Source of the DNA: Planctomicrobium piriforme
GTDB lineage: Bacteria > Planctomycetota > Planctomycetia > Pirellulales > UBA1268
DNA: 38,576 nucleotides
Reading direction: 5' to 3'
Assembly: GCA_945861585.1 (NCBI GenBank)
Contig: CAMAVC010000026.1
Span: 1 to 38,576, forward strand
Shown in pieces: positions 16,558 to 24,271 of this stretch; the first letter of the stretch is position 1; every line of letters starts with the position of its first letter. The translations under genes were made by a program, and so were the position numbers. The notes under the pieces are model-generated. The model did no database searches. It saw only the letters and a program-made list of their open reading frames with translations, and was not told the DNA's origin.

Positions 16558-16600
16558 TTGCCTGAATCGGGAAAACCGCTAGTGTATCGGCTGTTTTCCC
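16558..16600 (+). promoter_or_regulatory. candidate promoter with operator-like palindrome
   Basis: TTGCCT (16558-16563) and TAGTGT (16580-16585) are 16 bp apart and resemble a housekeeping promoter for the membrane protein gene at 16644. The -10 box lies between the arms of an inverted repeat, GGGAAAAC (16569-16576) and GTTTTCCC (16593-16600). The divergent fad operon starts at 16518, so a regulator bound here could control both directions. Confidence 0.4.
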
Positions 16601-16643
16601 GGGCCCCAGTCCGGGCCATCCCACACGGAGGGCAGGGTCGGCC

Positions 16644-17249
16644 ATGCAGCATGCCACCACGATGACAGCGCCGCGCGAGGCCGCGGGCACAGGGTCGGGT
16701 TCTGGGTTTGCGGTGCAGGCGTGTCTGTGGGGCGTGCTCGTCGCGCTCGGGGTGTGTGGTCGCCTCTGGCAGCCGGGCTGGAACGTCACCCCGATGGCCG
16801 GCGTGGCGATCGCCGCGGGTGCCGTGTTTCCGAATCCGCTCGTGGCGGCCAGCGTGCCGCTGGTGTCGCTGGCGGTGGGCAATCTCGTGTTGCCCGGCTA
16901 CGGGAGCCTGGCAATGGCGGCGGTGGTCTATGCCGCGACTGCCTGGCCGGTGCTGCTCGGCCGGCTCGTCATGCTCGGCGAAGGGCGGATGTCGTTTCGT
17001 TGGGGGGCCGCGGCGGGCAGTGCGCTCGCCAGTTCGCTCGTGTTTTTCCTCACCACGAACCTCGCCCACTGGTGGCTGACGCAGGATTATCCGCATACGG
17101 CGGCCGGCCTCGTGGCGTGCTACGCGGCGGCGCTCCCGTTCTACCGGTGGATGCCGGTGGGTGACGTTGCCTGGACGATCGGCATCCTCACCGGCCTTGC
17201 GGCAGCCATCGCAGCCCTGCGGGCCTCCCGCAACTCCGTGGCGGCTTGA
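16644..17249 (+). CDS. DUF6580-like integral membrane protein
   Basis: A 201-residue protein with about five hydrophobic segments. Family-like features are NVTPMAGVAIAAGAVF near the N terminus, FFLTTNLAHWW, YPHTAAGLVACYAAALPFYRW and a closing GDVAW. These resemble the DUF6580 group of putative transport proteins, which look like substrate-binding subunits of ECF transporters. The substrate is unknown and the assignment is from memory of the pattern. ATG 16644 has GGAGGG 11 bases upstream; ATG 16662 is an alternative. It is divergent from the fad operon and is followed by tRNA-Leu. Confidence 0.8.
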   Translation: MQHATTMTAPREAAGTGSGSGFAVQACLWGVLVALGVCGRLWQPGWNVTPMAGVAIAAGAVFPNPLVAASVPLVSLAVGNLVLPGYGSLAMAAVVYAATAWPVLLGRLVMLGEGRMSFRWGAAAGSALASSLVFFLTTNLAHWWLTQDYPHTAAGLVACYAAALPFYRWMPVGDVAWTIGILTGLAAAIAALRASRNSVAA

Positions 17250-17306
17250 CTGTCCGCCCCCATGCCGCAGAATGCACGGGAAGTTGATTCCTCAGTGATC
17301 TACGCC

Positions 17307-17390
17307 GCGGGAATGGCGGAATTGGCAGACGCGCCAGGTTGAGGGCCTGGTGGTAGTAATACCGTGCAGGTTCAAGTCCTGTTTCCCGCA
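17307..17390 (+). tRNA. tRNA-Leu (anticodon GAG)
   Basis: An 84-base class II tRNA. The acceptor arms GCGGGAA (17307-17313) and TTCCCGC (17383-17389) pair perfectly, with discriminator A at 17390. The anticodon stem CCAGG/CCTGG closes the loop TTGAGGG, giving anticodon GAG. A long variable arm with TGGTAGTAATACCG and a T loop in GGTTCAAGTCC are visible. The CCA end is not encoded (ATTT follows), so it must be added enzymatically. Confidence 0.96.
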
Positions 17391-17438
17391 TTTGGTTACC
17401 ATTCGCGATCGAGGGTGAGATTTCGCTTGTTGTGATCC

Positions 17439-17563
17439 GCCGGCTCGGGGGCGGCAGCCGTTTTTACGCGAAACATCGGCACGGTGCCGATTTTCGCGAG
17501 GCTCGTCGCGACGAAAAGAATTGGTTGCCCCGTCAGAAAGTTCGCCGACCCCCTCGCCTCCCC
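17439..17563 (+). repeat. palindrome-rich repeat in S1 gene leader
   Basis: A 125 bp segment starting CGCCGGCTCGGGGGCGGCA and ending GTTCGCCGACCCCCTCGCC plus TCCCC. These ends are the same as those of the 87 bp insertion in the ligase-dehydrogenase gene. The ends are imperfect inverted repeats of each other. The interior includes the hairpin ATCGGCA-CGG-TGCCGAT. It fills most of the space between tRNA-Leu and the S1 gene. Confidence 0.75.
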
Positions 17564-17599
17564 GGTTCTTCGTGGCACACGTTTTTGTTGGAGGCTGGC

Positions 17600-19183
17600 A
17601 TGAGTTCGTTGCCCGAGAATTCACCTGCTGATGAAGGTGCCGCAACCGCAGCGGAGCAACATGCAGCGCGGCGGATAGCGATCGGGACGCAGCGGCCGGG
17701 CGTGACGCCGCCGAAACTCCCGCCACGGCACCAGTATGTGGTGCCCTCGCAACCGGCTCCCGCTGCGGAATCGCCGGCTGAGGCACAGGCGCCTGCGGCC
17801 GCGGCCGCGTCTGCGCCCGATCACTCCGGCGATGTGAAGCCCGCCGGAGACAAAAAGCCCCGGCGGGAGCGGCGCGGAGGTGGCGAGCGGAAGCCGTCGT
17901 TCACCGACGTGCTGCCCCCTTCCAAGCGGGTGGCCGTGCCGAATCTTCGCGGCGCGCTCGAGGATGATCTCGAGGAAGACTTTCAGGCCGCGCTCGAGGG
18001 TGTGGCCGTCGACGACCTGCTCGTGGGCAGCGTGCCGGCCAAGGCCGAGGCTCCGCTCGATCCGGGCGCCCGGGTGACCGGCACCGTGGTCAGCGTCGGG
18101 CACGACACGGCCTTCATCGATCTCGGCGGCCGCCGGCAGGGTGCGCTCAAGCTCGTGGGGCTCGACGATGTGCCGAATGTCGGCGACGTGCTCAATCTGT
18201 CGGTGGGCGGCCGCAATGACGAGGATGGCCTGTACGACGTGGCCCCGGCCAACCGGGCGGTGGCCGTGGAAGACTGGTCGCAGCTCGAAGCGGGGATGAT
18301 CGTCGAGGCCCGCGTGACGGCTGCGAACAAGGGCGGCCTCGAATGCGAGGTGGCCGGGCTCCGCGGCTTCATGCCCGCGAGCCTCGTGAGCCCGTGGCGC
18401 GTGGAAAACCTGGAAGAACTGGCCGGCCAGACGCTCGAGAGCCTCGTCACGGAGATCGTGCCGGCCGCCCGGCGGCTCGTGCTCTCGCGGCGGGCAGTGA
18501 TCGAGCGGCAGGCGGCCGACGCCCGTGCCACGATGCTCGAGACGCTCGAGGTGGGAGATGCGCTCGACGGCATCGTGCGCAGCGTGCGCGACTTTGGCGC
18601 GTTCGTCGACATCGGCAACGGTGTCGAGGGTCTCGTGCACGTCAGCCAGCTCTCCTGGGACCGCGTGGAGAATCCGGCCGACGTTCTGCAGCCCGGCCAG
18701 AAGGTGCGGGTGATCGTCAAGAAAATCGATCGCCAGACGGGCAAGATCGGCCTCTCGGCCCGCGACCTCGTCGAGAGCCCGTGGAAGCATGCCGCCGAGA
18801 AATATCACGTGGGCGCCACGGTCAAGGGTGTGGTGAGCCGGATCGCGCAGTTCGGGGCGTTCGTCAAGCTCGAGCCAGGCGTTGAAGGGCTCGTGCACGT
18901 GTCGGAACTCGCGCACCGCCACGTACGGAGCGTGGGTGACGTCGTCAAGGAAGGCGAGCCCGTGGAGTGCCGTGTGCTCACCTGCGACCCCGACGAGCAG
19001 CGGCTCTCGCTCTCGATCAAGGCGCTGGCCACGCGGCCGGCGCCGGCTGGTGCCGGAGCGGCCGACGAGGCCGACGAGCCGGAGCCGGAGGCCGCACCGC
19101 CGGTGACGAAGAAACATACGGGGCCGCTCAAGGGTGGCCTGGGCAGCCAGTCCGACGGCGCCCGCTTCGGCCTCACCTGGTGA
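17600..19183 (+). CDS. S1-domain RNA-binding protein, ribosomal protein S1-like
   Basis: A 527-residue protein with an Ala/Pro-rich and then basic N-terminal extension (to about 110). Four S1 (OB-fold) repeats begin near residues 153, 229, 314 and 401. The third and fourth are the most typical (RDFGAFVDIGNGVEGLVHVS and IAQFGAFVKLEPGVEGLVHV). The acidic tail ends PLKGGLGSQSDGARFGLTW. It probably binds mRNA or the ribosome, as S1 does, although E. coli S1 has six repeats. ATG 17600 has GGAGG (17590-17594) upstream; the frame is open to 17432 but reads through a repeat there. Its last 11 bases overlap the convergent gene at 19173. Confidence 0.88.
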   Translation: MSSLPENSPADEGAATAAEQHAARRIAIGTQRPGVTPPKLPPRHQYVVPSQPAPAAESPAEAQAPAAAAASAPDHSGDVKPAGDKKPRRERRGGGERKPSFTDVLPPSKRVAVPNLRGALEDDLEEDFQAALEGVAVDDLLVGSVPAKAEAPLDPGARVTGTVVSVGHDTAFIDLGGRRQGALKLVGLDDVPNVGDVLNLSVGGRNDEDGLYDVAPANRAVAVEDWSQLEAGMIVEARVTAANKGGLECEVAGLRGFMPASLVSPWRVENLEELAGQTLESLVTEIVPAARRLVLSRRAVIERQAADARATMLETLEVGDALDGIVRSVRDFGAFVDIGNGVEGLVHVSQLSWDRVENPADVLQPGQKVRVIVKKIDRQTGKIGLSARDLVESPWKHAAEKYHVGATVKGVVSRIAQFGAFVKLEPGVEGLVHVSELAHRHVRSVGDVVKEGEPVECRVLTCDPDEQRLSLSIKALATRPAPAGAGAADEADEPEPEAAPPVTKKHTGPLKGGLGSQSDGARFGLTW

Positions 19184-20306
19184 GCGCGCCCGAATCCTTC
19201 GCCCGGATCATCGCGACGCGTGTCATCACCGCCTGTGCAAACCCGCGCAGGTGGTCGTCGAGAAACCAGTGGGCATTGAAGGCCGGTTCCTCGGCGTAGC
19301 CGCGGCAGGTCTTGTGGAGCGCGGCGACGCCGGCGTCGATCCGGGCGAGGCCGTGCTCGATGGCGTAGGCCTTCGGCCGATGACAGACGAGTTCGAGTGC
19401 GAGGCCGCGAACGGACGCCATCGCGCTCCACGGTAATCGGTACAGCGTCTTGTTGTCGCGCAGGCCGAAGCTGCCGGCCACGAAGCGGCCGGCGTCGAAG
19501 GCGGCCTCGAGCACGACCGACCCCGGCATCACGGCGACGAGTTCGTGGAACATCGCCTCGGGAAGCCAGACAGGGCTTCCGTGCCGTTCGCACACGCGCC
19601 GAAATCCTCCGTAAAAGTGAGAAATGAGCGGTGGGGTGATCTCGTGGCCGTGCAGCGTGCGCACCTCCAGCCCGAGCCGCCTGAATGTCCGCCCGTCGAT
19701 GAGCGCCTGCCGCCGCTTGCGTGCCGGCAGCGTGGCGAGGTACGCATCAAACGTGGCGTGGCCGGGGTTGTGCCAGATGTTGCGGAGCTCATGGCTGATG
19801 AACGCCCCATGCCGCTCGAGCGTCGCCGCGGTGGCGGCGTCGACCTGCATCACGTTGACGGCCCGGGACAGGTTCCAGCGCTCGGCGATCGTCCGGAGCA
19901 CGTCGACGAATGTCTTGTGCACGACATCGACGGGCATGCCCGGCCGAACGAGGAGCTTCGGACCTGCCACAGGATGCAGGGGGATGCCCACCTGAAACTT
20001 GGGCCAGGCAAACCATCCGGCTGCCGCGGCGGCGTTGAGCCAGCCGTGTTCCGGTCCATATTCGCGCCACGTGCCCGTCTTGAGCATCGCCGGCGCGCAG
20101 GCCACCAGCCCGTCGGACCGCGTTTCCAGCACGAGATACTTCGGCAGAATGCCCACGGCCGGACCGACGCTCCCCGAGCGCTCGAGGGCCAGGAAAAAAG
20201 CGTGCTGCAGATGTGGGCTCGGGCCCGCGCAGCGATTCCAGGCCGTTTCTTCGATCTCGGCGATGGAGTCTCGCAGCGAGTAGTCGAACGCCACCATCGT
20301 TGCCAC
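19173..20306 (-). CDS. FemAB-like/GNAT-fold protein (DUF482-like)
   Basis: A 377-residue protein resembling the group annotated as peptidoglycan biosynthesis/recognition (DUF482, GNAT/FemAB fold). Typical pieces are LQHAFFLALERSGSVG near residue 33, KYLVLETRSDGLVACAPAML, LPARKRRQALIDGRTFRRLG, HFYGGFRRVCERHGSPVWL, and a closing HKTCRGYAEEPAFNAHWF. Family members are predicted acyl or aminoacyl transferases, but the substrate is unknown. The start is GTG 20306 or ATG 20297; neither has a clear ribosome-binding site. It follows serS by 4 bp and is probably co-transcribed. Its tail overlaps the S1 gene by 11 bp. Confidence 0.84.
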   Translation of the reverse strand: MATMVAFDYSLRDSIAEIEETAWNRCAGPSPHLQHAFFLALERSGSVGPAVGILPKYLVLETRSDGLVACAPAMLKTGTWREYGPEHGWLNAAAAAGWFAWPKFQVGIPLHPVAGPKLLVRPGMPVDVVHKTFVDVLRTIAERWNLSRAVNVMQVDAATAATLERHGAFISHELRNIWHNPGHATFDAYLATLPARKRRQALIDGRTFRRLGLEVRTLHGHEITPPLISHFYGGFRRVCERHGSPVWLPEAMFHELVAVMPGSVVLEAAFDAGRFVAGSFGLRDNKTLYRLPWSAMASVRGLALELVCHRPKAYAIEHGLARIDAGVAALHKTCRGYAEEPAFNAHWFLDDHLRGFAQAVMTRVAMIRAKDSGALTR

Positions 20307-20310
20307 GCGA

Positions 20311-21591
20311 TTAGGTCGGCTCGAGCACCTGCTTGCCGACCCAGGGCACGAGGGCCTGGGGCACCTTCACCGAGCCGTCGGCCCGCTGGTGGTTTTCAAG
20401 GATCGCGATGATCGCCCGGCTGATTGCGATCGCGGTGCCGTTGAGCGTGTGCACGAAGTGCGTGCCCTTCTCACCGGGCTTCTTGTAGCGGACCGCCAGC
20501 CGGCGGGACTGGAAGTCGGTGCAGTTCGACGTGCTCGTCACTTCGCCCCACTCGCCGGCCGTACCGCGGCCGGGCATCCAGGCCTCGAGGTCGAACTTGC
20601 GATACGCGGGGCCGCCGAGGTCGCCCGAGGCGGTGTCGATTACGCGGTAGGGGATTGCGAGGCCGTCGAACAGCCGGCATTCGAGGTCGAGGAGCAGGTC
20701 GTGCATCGCATCGCTCTCCTCGGGCTTCGTGAAGGCGAACATCTCCACCTTCGTGAACTGGTGCACGCGATACAGGCCGCGGGTGGCCTTGCCGTGGGCC
20801 CCGGCCTCGGTGCGGAAGCAGTGGCTGATGCCGCAGATCTTGAGCGGCAGTTCGTCGGCCTCGAAGATCCGCTCGTGGAACGCGCCGCCGAGCGTGATCT
20901 CGGCCGTGGCGACGAGCGAGAGGTCGGTGCCGGTGATTGAATAGATCTGCGTCTCGTTGCCACGCGGCATGAAGCCCGTGCCCTCGAGGATCGTGTCGCG
21001 GGCGAGATCGGGCGTGGTCATCACCGTGAAGCCTTCCCGCATCAAGAGGTCGATCGCGTAGCGCTGCAGGGCCAGTTCCAGCAGCACCGCGTCGTTCATC
21101 AGAAAGTAAAAGCCGTGGCCGGCGACGCGGGCGCCCGCCTCGAAGTCGAAGAGCTTCAACTGCTCGCCGAGCGCGACATGATCGCGGGCTGGAAACGAAA
21201 ACGTGGGTAGCGGCGTCTTGCCCCGCTTGATCTCGACCGCGGCGTCCTCGCCGCCGATCGGCGCGGCCGGGTGGGTGAGGTTGGGAATCTGCCGGAGGAT
21301 CTCGTCCGACTCAGCCGCGATCTGCCCGAGGCGGCCTTCGATCGCCCCCACCTCCTCGCGAAGCCGGCGGCCCTCCGCCTTGCGGGTCTCGCGCTCGGCC
21401 TCATCGGCGGCCTTGGCGATCGACTTGCTCACCTGCCCGGCCTCGTGGTTGAGCCGGTCGACGTCGGCCTGGAGGGCGCGCCGGAGCTTGTCGAGCTCGG
21501 CGAACCGGGCCACGTCGGCGGACGCGCCGCGGTTGCGGCAGTTGGCGGTGACGAGATCGACGTTGTCGGCGACGAAGCGGCGGTCGAGCAC
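20311..21591 (-). CDS. serS: seryl-tRNA synthetase
   Basis: Class II synthetase of 426 residues, the usual length. The N-terminal coiled-coil arm that holds tRNA-Ser spans about 25-105 (VDRLNHEAGQVSKSIAKAAD and following). The catalytic core has TGFMPRGNETQIY, VATAEITLGGAFHERI, the motif 2 segment CFRTEAGAHGKATRGLYRVH, and the motif 3 region LNGTAIAISRAIIAILENHQ. The frame is open to 21936, but only from GTG 21591 does the protein match (VLDRRFVADNVDLV). GGAG lies nine bases upstream. The start is 45 bp from the divergent clpS. Confidence 0.95.
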   Translation of the reverse strand: MLDRRFVADNVDLVTANCRNRGASADVARFAELDKLRRALQADVDRLNHEAGQVSKSIAKAADEAERETRKAEGRRLREEVGAIEGRLGQIAAESDEILRQIPNLTHPAAPIGGEDAAVEIKRGKTPLPTFSFPARDHVALGEQLKLFDFEAGARVAGHGFYFLMNDAVLLELALQRYAIDLLMREGFTVMTTPDLARDTILEGTGFMPRGNETQIYSITGTDLSLVATAEITLGGAFHERIFEADELPLKICGISHCFRTEAGAHGKATRGLYRVHQFTKVEMFAFTKPEESDAMHDLLLDLECRLFDGLAIPYRVIDTASGDLGGPAYRKFDLEAWMPGRGTAGEWGEVTSTSNCTDFQSRRLAVRYKKPGEKGTHFVHTLNGTAIAISRAIIAILENHQRADGSVKVPQALVPWVGKQVLEPT

Positions 21592-21636
21592 GGGGCGATA
21601 CTCCGGGGGAAGCGGTGAATATACTGTCACGGAGCC

Positions 21637-22005
21637 ATGTCCGAAGCCGCCAGTGCCGCCGTCGCCGAACCAGTCGAAAGCGTCGCCGTCGCACCCCCTG
21701 CGCCGGCCGCAAAGCCCACGGCCCGCGATCAGCCGCAGCGGCAGCCCCGGTACCACGTGGTGCTCTGGAACGACGACGATCACACGTTTGACTACGTGAT
21801 CGCAATGCTCAAGCAGCTCTTCGGGCATCCGCCGGAGACGGGATTCAAGCTCGCCAAGGAGGTCGACGCCAAGGGCCGCGTCGTCGTGCTCACGACGACG
21901 AAGGAGCACGCCGAGCTGAAGCGCGACCAGATCCACGCCTTCGGGGCCGACAAGCTCATTGCCCGCTCGAAGGGCTCGATGTCGGCCTCGATCGAGCCGG
22001 AGTGA
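21637..22005 (+). CDS. clpS: ClpS adaptor protein
   Basis: A 122-residue adaptor that hands N-degron substrates to ClpA/ClpC-ClpP. The Ala/Pro-rich N-terminal extension (1-37) is flexible. The ClpS fold follows: YHVVLWNDDDHTFDYVIAML, with the substrate-pocket NDD, then LFGHPPETGFKLAKEV and GRVVVLTTTKEHAELKRDQI. A TATACT at about 21620-21625 is 12 bp before the start, so the mRNA may have a very short leader; GGAG is only two bases from ATG. No clpA or clpC is in the window. A repeat island begins after its stop. Confidence 0.93.
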   Translation: MSEAASAAVAEPVESVAVAPPAPAAKPTARDQPQRQPRYHVVLWNDDDHTFDYVIAMLKQLFGHPPETGFKLAKEVDAKGRVVVLTTTKEHAELKRDQIHAFGADKLIARSKGSMSASIEPE

Positions 22006-22065
22006 CGCTCGGCTTCGAGCTCCATGTCCTGTCGCCGGACGCTCGCTGCGTGTTGGAGAGGCGCC

Positions 22066-22207
22066 GGCTCGGGGTTACCCCGTACCGTCTCGCCGGACGT
22101 TCGCCTCCGCCCTCCAGGCTGCGGCTCACTCGGACCTGCCTGCGCTGCGCCATCCATGGCTTCGCTGGTCAGCTACGCCGTCTCAACGGCAGGGGTAACC
22201 CCTCACC
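22066..22207 (-). repeat. 142 bp convergent-junction element, copy 5
   Basis: The arms GGCTCGGGGTTACCCC (22066-22081) and GGGGTAACCCCTCACC (22192-22207) pair except for two adjacent G/A positions. On the B strand these give a tandem G-A pair plus one U-G wobble. The hairpins are GCC-ATGGAT-GGC and GCC-TGGAG-GGC. A fragment (GTCGCCGGACGCTCGCTGCG, 22031-22050) of a second copy lies just before it. Confidence 0.87.
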
Positions 22208-22220
22208 TCCCCAACTCGTA

Positions 22221-22256
22221 GGCGCTAGGCACTTTTGGCGAGCATGCCTACCGCCG
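22221..22256. repeat. small inverted repeat shared with island at 2922
   Basis: GGCGCTAGGCA (22221-22231) and TGCCTACCGCC (22245-22255) form an 11 bp inverted repeat with one mismatch. The right half, CGAGCATGCCTACCGCCG (22239-22256), is identical to the complement of 2922-2939. A collapsed form, GGCGCTAACACCTACCGCC, occurs at 34517-34535. Confidence 0.6.
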
Positions 22257-22305
22257 GCTCCGATTACAGGTGGTTAACAAGTGCCCTGCTGACCAGCAGC
22301 GGATA

Positions 22306-22325
22306 GCAAGCGGGACGCTTGCCCC
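22306..22325 (-). repeat. REP-2 palindrome
   Basis: GCAAGCGGGACGCTTGC (22306-22322) is a perfect palindrome. On the minus strand it reads GGGGCAAGCGTCCCGCTTGC, 55 bp past the stop of the gene at 22381 and on its strand. The remaining bases up to 22380 show nothing else. Confidence 0.7.
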
Positions 22326-22380
22326 AAATGCGATATGTGGCAGCCCCGAGATGGACTGGTCTAGTGCGAGCTTGCAGGCG

Positions 22381-22713
22381 TCATTCGCACGGCTTGGGCT
22401 GGCCATCGGCATCGTAGCACTCGACGGCACCGGCACGGTTCTGCGGCCGCGTGCCGATCGCGATCGCGTCGACGCCCTTTTCGTCCTTGATCTCGATCCG
22501 GCCGCCGCCGGCGTCGATCACGCGGCCCATGTGGATGAGCACCGTGCCGTCTTCCGTCTCGACCACGATCTCGCGGCACGTGAGCCGCGCGGCCTCGAGG
22601 TCGCCGATCTGGGCGGCCGCGAATCGCTCCTCGGGGATCGCCACGGCCCGCACGGCCAGGCCGATGGCGAGGAAGAGCAGCGGGTAGACGGTCCACCGTT
22701 CACGGCTGGTCAT
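22381..22713 (-). CDS. small membrane-anchored or exported protein, unknown
   Basis: A 110-residue protein I do not recognise. One hydrophobic segment (8-26, VYPLLFLAIGLAVRAVAIP) serves as signal or anchor. It is followed by a compact, probably beta-rich domain: ARLTCREIVVETEDGTVLIH, GRIEIKDEKGVDAIAIG, and a C-terminal Cys pair (VECYDADGQPKPCE). The ribosome-binding site GGAGATA is well placed before ATG 22713. It lies 27 bp downstream of the thioredoxin-fold gene on the same strand, so the two probably form an operon. Confidence 0.8.
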   Translation of the reverse strand: MTSRERWTVYPLLFLAIGLAVRAVAIPEERFAAAQIGDLEAARLTCREIVVETEDGTVLIHMGRVIDAGGGRIEIKDEKGVDAIAIGTRPQNRAGAVECYDADGQPKPCE

Positions 22714-22740
22714 CCGGTATCTCCTGATTCGTGTTCGGGA

Positions 22741-23370
22741 TCAGTCGCCGTGCAGCTGCCGGAGCCGGCCGGAGAGCCGCACGATGAGTTGGGCCCGCTC
22801 GAACTGGTCGAGCCAATCGGACACGACGGCAGCGATGGCATCGGATGGTGGCGGCACGGCGCCGCTCGAACAGCTCGATCCCAGTTGGGCAGCGGCTGCG
22901 GCGCGGTAGGCCGACAGGGTCTTGTCGCCGTAGAAGAGGATCGGCGTGAAGTCTTCGGAGAGGAACATCGCGGTGGGCACGCGCTGCCCGCCGCACACCT
23001 TCATGTGCGCGGCGATGTCGGGCCGGGCGTCGCGGTCGAGAAAGCGGACGTCGAGCGCGGGCGCTGCGGCCGCGAAGTGGGCGAAGATCGGGCACTGGTT
23101 CACGCAGTCGCCGCACCAGGCACCGGCAAGCACGAGCACCGGCATCCTGCGGACGAAGCCGCCGAGGAGCGCCTTCTGGGCAGATGTGAGCGAGACGCGG
23201 GCATGGAACGCATCCCACCGGGAACGCTGGTCTGGGTTCGCGTGCCGGTCGAGAAACGCCTGATACGGCAGCGCCGCATCAAAAGCCGCCTGCCAGGCGT
23301 CGGGCGTCGGCGGCGCACCGGCACCTGGGATGGCCGTGGCGGGGGATGAGATCTCGACGGGTGTGGCCAT
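22741..23370 (-). CDS. thioredoxin-fold protein with WCGDC motif
   Basis: A 209-residue protein with a thioredoxin fold. VLVLAGAWCGDCVNQCPIF carries C86 and C89, and the usual cis-proline loop follows in GGQRVPTAMFLSEDF. The N-terminal 75 residues form a helical extension. There is no signal peptide, so it is probably cytoplasmic. WCGDC rather than WCGPC is typical of a subgroup of thioredoxin family proteins of unknown partner. ATG 23370 is the last in-frame ATG before the fold. The frame is open upstream to 23991, but that part has no protein character. Confidence 0.86.
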   Translation of the reverse strand: MATPVEISSPATAIPGAGAPPTPDAWQAAFDAALPYQAFLDRHANPDQRSRWDAFHARVSLTSAQKALLGGFVRRMPVLVLAGAWCGDCVNQCPIFAHFAAAAPALDVRFLDRDARPDIAAHMKVCGGQRVPTAMFLSEDFTPILFYGDKTLSAYRAAAAAQLGSSCSSGAVPPPSDAIAAVVSDWLDQFERAQLIVRLSGRLRQLHGD

Positions 23371-23611
23371 GGGGCATGGACTCCGAGGGCGTGGCAAACT
23401 GGGCGAGAGCATAGCGTGCGGGACGGGTTTTGACCGGCAAACGCCCTTTTTTTCTGCGGAAAAATCGGCATTGATTCGGGAAATACCGCCCCCTACTGTC
23501 CGCCCGCCTGAAGGCTGACGGGGCAGATGGAATGGCCCCACCCCGAGGCACGCCGGCAGCACGGATGCAGCCGGAGCTTCGGGCCTCACGTGCAGTGATC
23601 GTCCAATCGCT

Positions 23612-23683
23612 CCCGGAAACGGTTCAGGTTCTCCGCCCCCCTGGGGCCTGGACCGTTCCGGGGGCCTTTGTTTCCGGGCCCCC
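23612..23683 (+). ncRNA. candidate structured RNA: two mutually exclusive stems
   Basis: CCCGGAAACGGTTCAGG (23612-23628) pairs with CCTGGACCGTTCCGGG (23647-23662) over 16 pairs, with one bulged A and one G-U. A second stem, GGGGGCC (23660-23666) with GGCCCCC (23677-23683), overlaps the first, so the two cannot form together. This is the layout of an attenuator or small RNA. The rest of the 345 bp between 23371 and 23715 shows no gene. Confidence 0.4.
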
Positions 23684-23715
23684 CGATCCGCCTGCGGCGC
23701 GTCTATAACGTTCGC

Positions 23716-23919
23716 ATGACGACGCCCTCCGCCCCGCCCGGTGCCGACCGGATCATCCGCTGGATCATGGTCGCGATCGTGGTCTGGGGCGCCATCCTCG
23801 CCGTAGGCGCCTGGACGCTCAACCACGACATCCGCCGGCCGATCATGGTGATGGCGTGCGTCCTCGGCTTCCTCGCCTTCTGGCTCGCAATGCTCCGCAC
23901 GCTGCGCCGGCCATCGTAG
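23716..23919 (+). CDS. small two-TM membrane protein (67 aa)
   Basis: A 67-residue protein starting MTTPSAPPGADRIIRWIM with two hydrophobic helices, at about 16-34 and 41-60. It ends in RTLRRPS. I do not recognise a family. ATG 23716 is six bases after TATAAC (23704-23709), a good -10 sequence, suggesting a leaderless or nearly leaderless mRNA. The stop TAG (23917-23919) is part of the GTAG head of a REP-1 palindrome, so the last residues may derive from the repeat insertion. Confidence 0.72.
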   Translation: MTTPSAPPGADRIIRWIMVAIVVWGAILAVGAWTLNHDIRRPIMVMACVLGFLAFWLAMLRTLRRPS

Positions 23920-23938
23920 GACAGGCTTCAGCCTGTCA
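23916..23938 (+). repeat. REP-1 palindrome supplying a stop codon
   Basis: GTAG (23916-23919) plus the perfect palindrome GACAGGCTTCAGCCTGTC. The head overlaps the stop of the 67-residue protein gene and is on the same strand. Confidence 0.82.
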
Positions 23939-23967
23939 CAGCTCAACTCGCCCAACGCGGCGTCAGA

Positions 23968-24113
23968 GCCGGCGGTACGCTGCTCCATCACCGAGGGCGA
24001 TCGCTAGTCCTTTCTCAACTGTGATGGTGCGCTCGGTGTAAGCCGCGTATCTGCCCGTCGGCTCTTCCGCATCGCACCGACCGTCTCCGCCGCCTCCCCG
24101 TTTCAGTTGAGGA
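23968..24113 (-). repeat. 146 bp companion module, copy 2
   Basis: On the minus strand this is about 95% identical to 7359-7504 and again directly adjoins the 142 bp element. The differences I see are a handful of substitutions and one short length difference. Confidence 0.7.
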
Positions 24114-24254
24114 GGCTTCGGGCTCCCCGTGTCCCGCTCGCCGGCGTATTTGACCAGCGCAGGCAGGAGGCCGGAGCGCAGGCAAATCCGAGTGAGCCGT
24201 AGCCTGGAGGGCGGAGGCGAACGTCCGGCGACGGGATATGGGGAGCCCGAAGCC
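24114..24254 (+). repeat. 142 bp convergent-junction element, copy 6
   Basis: The arms GGCTTCGGGCTCCCC (24114-24128) and GGGGAGCCCGAAGCC (24240-24254) are a perfect 15 bp inverted repeat. Compared with copy 4, both arms change at the same pair (A-T to G-C). The second stem is GTGTCCCG/CGGGATAT with two G-U wobbles on this strand. The hairpins are GGC-AGGAG-GCC and GCC-TGGAG-GGC. Confidence 0.9.
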
Positions 24255-24271
24255 GGATTGGGCGAGTTGAG

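Noticed and set aside
22239..22256. Integron attC site
   Set aside because: The small inverted repeat lacks the core sites (GTTRRRY and RYYYAAC) and no integrase or gene cassette is present.
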